The notes under the pieces are model-generated. The model was not told the origin of the DNA, searched no databases, and saw nothing but the letters and a program-made list of their open reading frames with translations. The translations under genes and the position numbers were made by a program. Shown here one piece after another: positions 6,212-9,389 of a DNA stretch of 9,389 nt (position 1 is its first letter; the number at the start of each line of letters is the position of its first letter). The DNA comes from Acidobacteriaceae bacterium (GTDB taxonomy: Bacteria; Acidobacteriota; Terriglobia; Terriglobales; Acidobacteriaceae): positions 1,726 through 11,114 of the forward strand of contig PLUJ01000252.1 of assembly GCA_003165455.1 (NCBI GenBank), written 5' to 3'.

Positions 6212-6913
6212 CTAGATTCTTGTTCGAGGCGGCCCAACCGGCCTAGCAGGTTTCTTTGCAAGAGGTGTGAGAGCGTCAAGAAATCGTCTTATCTGATCGA
6301 GGTTCGGTTCAGAGATCTCGGTGAATTTCATTCCGATTCCGAGGCCCGGGATTCCGTGGGCAATACGAGCATCGGCCCATGCCTTGGCTTGTCCGAGCCA
6401 GATTCCAACTTTCAACCTCTTTCCCAGCTCTAAGGGGATCGGTATCTCAACATAGCATCCGCCCATGCCGAGGTCGGCTACAGTCCCCCAAAAAGATACC
6501 CCCTCTGGAACATGGATCTCGACTGAGTTCTGGCAACGGTACCGGGGATTCTTGCGGCGCTCCACGAGCGCAGGCTGGTAGTCATCGACGGCATCAGGAG
6601 GAAGTGGGGAGTCCCACATTGGTTTTTCTGGGGCGATGTTGAGCAAGCCCAAAAAGCCGGCTTTCGGTGTCCCGCGTTCGCCGACCCACTTCACTCGGAA
6701 ATGTACTCGATTGGTGCCATAAGTAAGCCCAACAATTTCGCCGAGCCCAAGTTCGGGGCGAACGCCAGCCAACTCTGCCCCGTTCCGGCTGATGTTGACG
6801 GTGGACACCTTCTCGGAGAAGACGTGCCCGTCGCTGTCAGTGCCGAAGATCCGTACCTGGATCTCGACTTGCTTACGGGGCTGGCTGCGCTTGCCCATCT
6901 GTTCGAGCAACAT
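6212..6913 (-). CDS. Tandem PilZ-domain protein, probable c-di-GMP receptor
   Basis: From ATG 6913 the protein has 233 residues with two PilZ-like domains and no signal peptide or membrane segment, so it is likely cytoplasmic. In the N-terminal domain RSQPRKQVEI supplies an RxxxR motif, and VNISRNGAEL the (D/N)xSxxG motif. In the C-terminal domain RRKNPRYRC supplies RxxxR, but the second motif is DLGMGG, where Gly replaces the usual Ser. PilZ domains bind cyclic di-GMP through these two motifs, so the first domain looks competent and the second altered. The C-terminus is a Pro/Arg-rich tail (KKPARPVGPPRTRI). Start: ATG 6911-6913 has AAGGA closely upstream; GTG 6943 would add ten residues and ATG 6898 would remove five. 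The gene lies between repeat copies at 6132-6192 and 7070-7133, with no partner that names the process controlled; motility, biofilm or exopolysaccharide are typical for the family. Confidence 0.85.
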   Translation of the reverse strand: MLLEQMGKRSQPRKQVEIQVRIFGTDSDGHVFSEKVSTVNISRNGAELAGVRPELGLGEIVGLTYGTNRVHFRVKWVGERGTPKAGFLGLLNIAPEKPMWDSPLPPDAVDDYQPALVERRKNPRYRCQNSVEIHVPEGVSFWGTVADLGMGGCYVEIPIPLELGKRLKVGIWLGQAKAWADARIAHGIPGLGIGMKFTEISEPNLDQIRRFLDALTPLAKKPARPVGPPRTRI

Positions 6914-7069
6914 CCTTCCTTTGATGTTCAAGGTTGGAAACACTGGAGAAGTACACGATTTCAGCGATGCGAGATTTACCTGTTTTGTCGAGCACTGAGC
7001 AGAATCCTACGTTTGCGAAACAGGCAAGTCAATGAAAGCCGTGGTGTTGGCTGCAACTCAGAAGGATTG

Positions 7070-7133
7070 TTGGCGAAACATCGCCATATCACTCACCGCC
7101 CGGCTTCTGAGCGCTATCGCCTGCTTACTAGCT
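7070..7133 (+). repeat. Interspersed palindromic repeat, diverged copy
   Basis: TGGCGAAACATC (7071-7082) matches 7411-7422 exactly, and ATCGCCTG (7116-7123) matches 7456-7463 exactly. The two words are 45 bases apart in both copies, so they align without a gap. CACTCA at 7090-7095 corresponds to CGCTCA in the other copy. The central palindrome and right end are eroded. It sits about 45 bases beyond the stop codon of the small membrane-protein gene and before the PilZ gene, in the same orientation as the other copies. Confidence 0.6.
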
Positions 7134-7176
7134 CGGCATCATTCGCAGCCGCAACCAACACTCTTTTCAGTGCCTG

Positions 7177-7356
7177 CTATTGTCCGACGGAGCCGTTCCG
7201 GTGAAACCGGCCGCCTTGAAAGAAGCGGTGACGCACCATGCTGTGGCCAAGCAGAAAAAAGAGGACTGCCAAGAAGAGTACGAACAGGAACTCTCTAGTT
7301 CCGAACGAGGGTGGCTTTCGTCCTGCAGGGTCCGTTCTATTCAATGAACTGGCCAT
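7177..7356 (-). CDS. Small single-pass membrane protein, function unknown
   Basis: From ATG 7356 this encodes 59 residues. A polar, Pro-rich N-terminus (1-21) leads into a hydrophobic helix FLFVLFLAVLFFLLG (23-37), long enough with its flanks to span a membrane, followed by a basic, His/Arg-rich tail (VRHRFFQGGRFHRNG). Basic residues on both sides leave the topology open. An upstream TTG at 7383 would add nine residues. The ribosome binding site is weak. It matches no family I can name, but the clean helix-plus-basic-tail layout is unlike the shadow frames around it and favours a real gene. It lies between repeat copies at 7070-7133 and 7410-7473. The opposite strand has an open frame with no protein-like features. 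Confidence 0.5.
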   Translation of the reverse strand: MASSLNRTDPAGRKPPSFGTREFLFVLFLAVLFFLLGHSMVRHRFFQGGRFHRNGSVGQ

Positions 7357-7409
7357 AGACTTAATTCTAAACACCTCGGTCAATCTTGGCGCGGTTCGAC
7401 AGGGGCAAA

Positions 7410-7473
7410 CTGGCGAAACATCCCTATAGCGCTCATTGACCCGTCAAAACGTGTAATCGCCTGATTTCGCCAG
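7410..7473 (+). repeat. Interspersed palindromic repeat, best-preserved copy
   Basis: The 64-base element is bounded by a perfect 9-bp terminal inverted repeat, CTGGCGAAA (7410-7418) and TTTCGCCAG (7465-7473). Its centre holds TTGAC-CC-GTCAA (7436-7447). The block 7429-7469 is nearly identical to 6145-6188, and its left end and 3' word match 7070-7133. It lies upstream of the minus-strand membrane-protein gene. No coding frame, transposase or known REP, ERIC or attC consensus is seen in it. Confidence 0.8.
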
Positions 7474-7485
7474 CAAAGCGAAATC
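7463..7485 (+). other. Hairpin overlapping the repeat's right end
   Basis: GATTTCGC (7463-7470) and GCGAAATC (7478-7485) form a perfect 8-bp stem with a 7-base loop. Its left arm is also used by the long terminal inverted repeat of the element at 7410-7473, so the two foldings exclude each other. No T-tract follows on either strand. Confidence 0.5.
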
Positions 7486-7567
7486 CATCCTTGATGAGCG
7501 ACCTGAGAAGACTGCCCATCCGTCAAGCTTTTCGACGGCGAGACGCGGACCCTAACTGACTTCTCTC

Positions 7568-7596
7568 TTGACAGGATTTTGCATCGGGTGTGAAAT
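7568..7596 (+). promoter_or_regulatory. Candidate sigma70-type promoter of the collagen-like gene
   Basis: A consensus -35 box TTGACA (7568-7573) is followed, after a 17-base spacer, by TGAAAT (7591-7596), which matches four of six bases of the -10 consensus. Transcription would begin near 7603, giving a leader of about 115 bases. A CCGTC...GACGG hairpin (7520-7538) lies just upstream and could be part of a regulatory site. Confidence 0.5.
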
Positions 7597-7718
7597 AGTG
7601 TGTCGCTTTTCTTGGGCCGTCTGTTCATCCCGTTATTTGTTACCCACGGTGCGCGGCGACGCGAGGCCTGGGGATTCCGGAAAAAGCTAGATAAAGGTCA
7701 AGGATTAGGGAGAAGCCC

Positions 7719-9335
7719 ATGCGGAGGATCTTTCGTAGTTGCCTCTCGTTTGCCCTACTCGCCTTTTTGTCTGCCCCGGCCTTTGCGCAAGCGCCGCCAA
7801 GCGGTGACACTTACAGCAACAGCAGCAGCAAGAATCAAAACAACGGATCCAGTATTTTCCTCGTGGTGCAGAAAGGGTCCGACACCTACATCAAGTTCAA
7901 TCTGGCAACTCTTCCGGCCACTCCCAACATCGCCAAGGCCACGCTCCGGGTATATGTGGATGCGGTGGTGAACGGCGGGAGCTTCGACGTATACCAACTC
8001 AACTCCAATTGGAGCGAGAGTACGCTAACCTATGACAACGCCCCCGCTCTGGGAACTTCTGCGACGGGCGGTAACCCGGTCGCGATCACCACATCGAGCC
8101 TGAACCAGTTTGTGCTGATCAATATCACGTCGCTGGTCCAGGGGTGGGCGAATGGCACGATCGCTAATAACGGTATCGCGCTGGCCCTGACGACTTCGAC
8201 CGGAGCTTTTTCATTCGACTCGAAAGAGAGCATTCTTACCAGCCATCATCCCGAGTTGGAGATCGCGCTGAACGGTGCGGTGGGACCGCAAGGACCGATT
8301 GGTCCGGCGGGAGCGACGGGTGCCACGGGACCGGCGGGAGCAGCCGGAGCACAAGGACCGGCAGGACCTACCGGCGCGGCAGGCTCTCAAGGGCCGGCAG
8401 GACCCGCGGGGGCAACCGGGTCGCAGGGCGCGGTTGGAGCACAAGGACCAATTGGCCCTACTGGAGCCACTGGCGCGACCGGGTCGCAGGGACCGATTGG
8501 CGTGACGGGTGCAACCGGAGCACAAGGCACACAAGGACTGATGGGCCTTACCGGACCTCAAGGCCCACAAGGCACTCAGGGACCAGCGGGCACGAATGGG
8601 ACGGGATTTAACTTCACTGGCCTGTTCAACAGCGGGACCAGCTACAACGTGAACGATGTCGCCACCTACAACGGATCGACTTATGTTGCCATCGTGGCCA
8701 ATCAGGGCGGCAACACGCCCGACCAGAACACCGCCGACTGGACGCTGATGGCACAAGAAGGCGCCACCGGACCAGCCGGTGCCGCGGGAGCACAGGGTGC
8801 GCAAGGCCCACAAGGAAACACCGGCGCGACCGGAGCGCAGGGACCGGTTGGGCCCGCGGGACCACAGGGGTCGCAAGGCCCGGCGGGCGCGACTGGACCT
8901 CAAGGCGCGACCGGAACACAAGGCCAGCAGGGTGCGACGGGGACCACGGGTGCACAAGGGCCGCAAGGTCCTACGGGGCCAGCAGGGGCCACGAATATTT
9001 ACTTCACGCAAAATGCATCCCAAATTTCGGTGCCAACTGCGAACGTCGCAGTTGATACGTTGTCACTGCCGGCAGGCAGCTATTGGATCTCGGCCCAAGG
9101 GACATTCTATAGCGAGAGCGCCTTGGTTGGTTGTTCCATCTTAACCCCGCAGGGTTCGAAATCTTTTGAATCGCTGTCGGTCGCGGGTTATGGATCGACT
9201 TCCGCTCAGACCTATGCCACTCTCTCCGCGCAAAGTCAAGTGACCTACTCTTGCAGTTCGTCCAGCGAGGTATTCATGTACGTCGGCTATTCGCAGATGA
9301 GCGCGATCCAAGCCACCAATATCACCGTACAGTAG
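7719..9335 (+). CDS. Secreted DNRLRE / collagen-like repeat protein
   Basis: The protein has 538 residues. A signal peptide spans 1-23 (basic MRRIFR, hydrophobic SFALLAFL, cleavage after AFA). Residues about 28-183 match the DNRLRE domain of bacterial surface proteins: GSDTYIKFNL, LRVYV, WSESTLTYDNAPALG, NITSLVQGWANGTIANNGIALAL. Residues 186-296 are 37 unbroken Gly-X-Y triplets. Residues 297-347 form a small insert with the pattern of chitin/cellulose-binding modules (GTSYNVNDVATYNGSTYVA ... P ... W). Residues 348-425 are 26 more triplets, and 426-538 are a Ser/Thr-rich, probably beta-sandwich domain, a common trimerising cap in collagen-like proteins. The product should be an exported, trimeric fibrous protein, perhaps in adhesion or the matrix. 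No sortase signal, lipobox or membrane anchor is seen. Start: AGGGAG at 7707-7712 lies six bases before ATG. It appears to be a single gene with its own promoter. Confidence 0.92.
   Translation: MRRIFRSCLSFALLAFLSAPAFAQAPPSGDTYSNSSSKNQNNGSSIFLVVQKGSDTYIKFNLATLPATPNIAKATLRVYVDAVVNGGSFDVYQLNSNWSESTLTYDNAPALGTSATGGNPVAITTSSLNQFVLINITSLVQGWANGTIANNGIALALTTSTGAFSFDSKESILTSHHPELEIALNGAVGPQGPIGPAGATGATGPAGAAGAQGPAGPTGAAGSQGPAGPAGATGSQGAVGAQGPIGPTGATGATGSQGPIGVTGATGAQGTQGLMGLTGPQGPQGTQGPAGTNGTGFNFTGLFNSGTSYNVNDVATYNGSTYVAIVANQGGNTPDQNTADWTLMAQEGATGPAGAAGAQGAQGPQGNTGATGAQGPVGPAGPQGSQGPAGATGPQGATGTQGQQGATGTTGAQGPQGPTGPAGATNIYFTQNASQISVPTANVAVDTLSLPAGSYWISAQGTFYSESALVGCSILTPQGSKSFESLSVAGYGSTSAQTYATLSAQSQVTYSCSSSSEVFMYVGYSQMSAIQATNITVQ
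8274..8606 (+). repeat. First collagen-type Gly-X-Y coding block (37 triplets)
   Basis: Thirty-seven consecutive Gly-X-Y triplets are rich in Pro, Ala, Thr and Gln (GPQ, GPA, GAT, GAQ, GSQ). Glycine codons are mixed (GGA, GGC, GGG, GGT), so the protein repeat is not an exact DNA repeat. That lowers the chance of slippage and speaks against very recent expansion. The last triplet, GTG, leads into the insert domain. Confidence 0.95.
8760..8993 (+). repeat. Second collagen-type Gly-X-Y coding block (26 triplets)
   Basis: Twenty-six consecutive Gly-X-Y triplets follow the carbohydrate-binding-like insert. The composition is as in the first block but richer in Gln (GAQ, GPQ, GTQ, GQQ). Almost no charged residue occurs in either block, so triple-helix stability would rest on Pro, Thr and Gln rather than salt bridges. 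Confidence 0.95.
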
Positions 9336-9380
9336 GGGGCTCGCCCAGCCTTTCGCTGGCTTAAATTTCTGGGTGCCCCT
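9336..9380 (+). terminator. Possible weak terminator after the collagen-like gene
   Basis: GGGGC (9336-9340) can pair with GCCCC (9375-9379), enclosing a smaller hairpin CCAGC (9345-9349)/GCTGG (9355-9359) with a 5-base loop. A short AT-rich stretch (9361-9369) follows the inner stem, but there is no true T-tract. It could end the transcript or protect its 3' end. Confidence 0.3.
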
Positions 9381-9389
9381 CGATAAGAG

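Noticed and set aside
7012..7030. A fourth repeat copy (GCGAAACA near 7013-7020)
   Set aside because: Only eight bases match the repeat's left end and nothing follows at the expected offsets.
6132..7473. Integron attC sites and a gene-cassette array
   Set aside because: The repeats lie between single genes in one orientation, but the attC core sequences (RYYYAAC and GTTRRRY) are not found at the ends, and no integrase is in the window.
6132..7473. CRISPR array
   Set aside because: The repeats are about 60 bases, imperfect and separated by whole genes; there are no regular short spacers and no cas genes.
8211..9023. Long minus-strand open frame opposite the collagen-like gene
   Set aside because: The Arg/Ser/Leu-rich low-complexity product is the antisense image of the Gly-X-Y repeats.

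Overview
The window looks like chromosomal DNA from a soil-type bacterium, most plausibly an acidobacterium. This rests on gene content: a DUF2252 relative, a GAF/PAS sensor kinase of the NarX/DegS type, stand-alone receivers, a tandem PilZ protein, and a secreted DNRLRE/collagen-like protein. No rRNA, tRNA or housekeeping marker fixes the lineage, so this is inference. There is no CRISPR array, transposase, integrase or phage gene.

Left part (1-2670). An unassigned open frame ends at 146. A GC-rich foldable stretch (272-352) precedes a receiver-only response regulator (400-870) whose phosphoacceptor Asp is Asn. Next is a DUF892/YciE-type ferritin-like protein (1003-1551), closed by a strong intrinsic terminator (1580-1623). 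Converging on it from the minus strand is a DUF2252 gene (1664-2617) that lacks the N-terminal half of its family.

Middle part (2670-5830). A divergent intergenic region with a 9-bp inverted repeat leads into a large cytoplasmic histidine kinase (GAF-PAS-PAS-HisKA_3-HATPase, 2903-4960). After a 461-base gap comes a CheY-like receiver (5422-5823) that starts at TTG behind a perfect ribosome binding site and has all its catalytic residues. Both response regulators here lack a DNA-binding domain, so the kinase's output path is not obvious from the window.

Right part (5830-9389). Two minus-strand genes, a tandem PilZ protein (6212-6913) and a 59-residue single-pass membrane protein (7177-7356), are separated and flanked by three copies of a ~60-base imperfectly palindromic repeat in one orientation (6132-6192, 7070-7133, 7410-7473). 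I could not assign this repeat to a named family; it is the most unusual signal in the window. Finally a good sigma70-type promoter drives a secreted 538-residue protein (7719-9335): signal peptide, DNRLRE domain, 37 Gly-X-Y triplets, a carbohydrate-binding-like insert, 26 more triplets and a beta-rich C-terminus.

Together the window reads as a signalling and surface-adaptation neighbourhood: phosphorelay parts, a probable c-di-GMP receptor, a stress-type ferritin-like protein and a fibrous exported protein. The genes are mostly separate transcription units, so a shared pathway is only a hypothesis.
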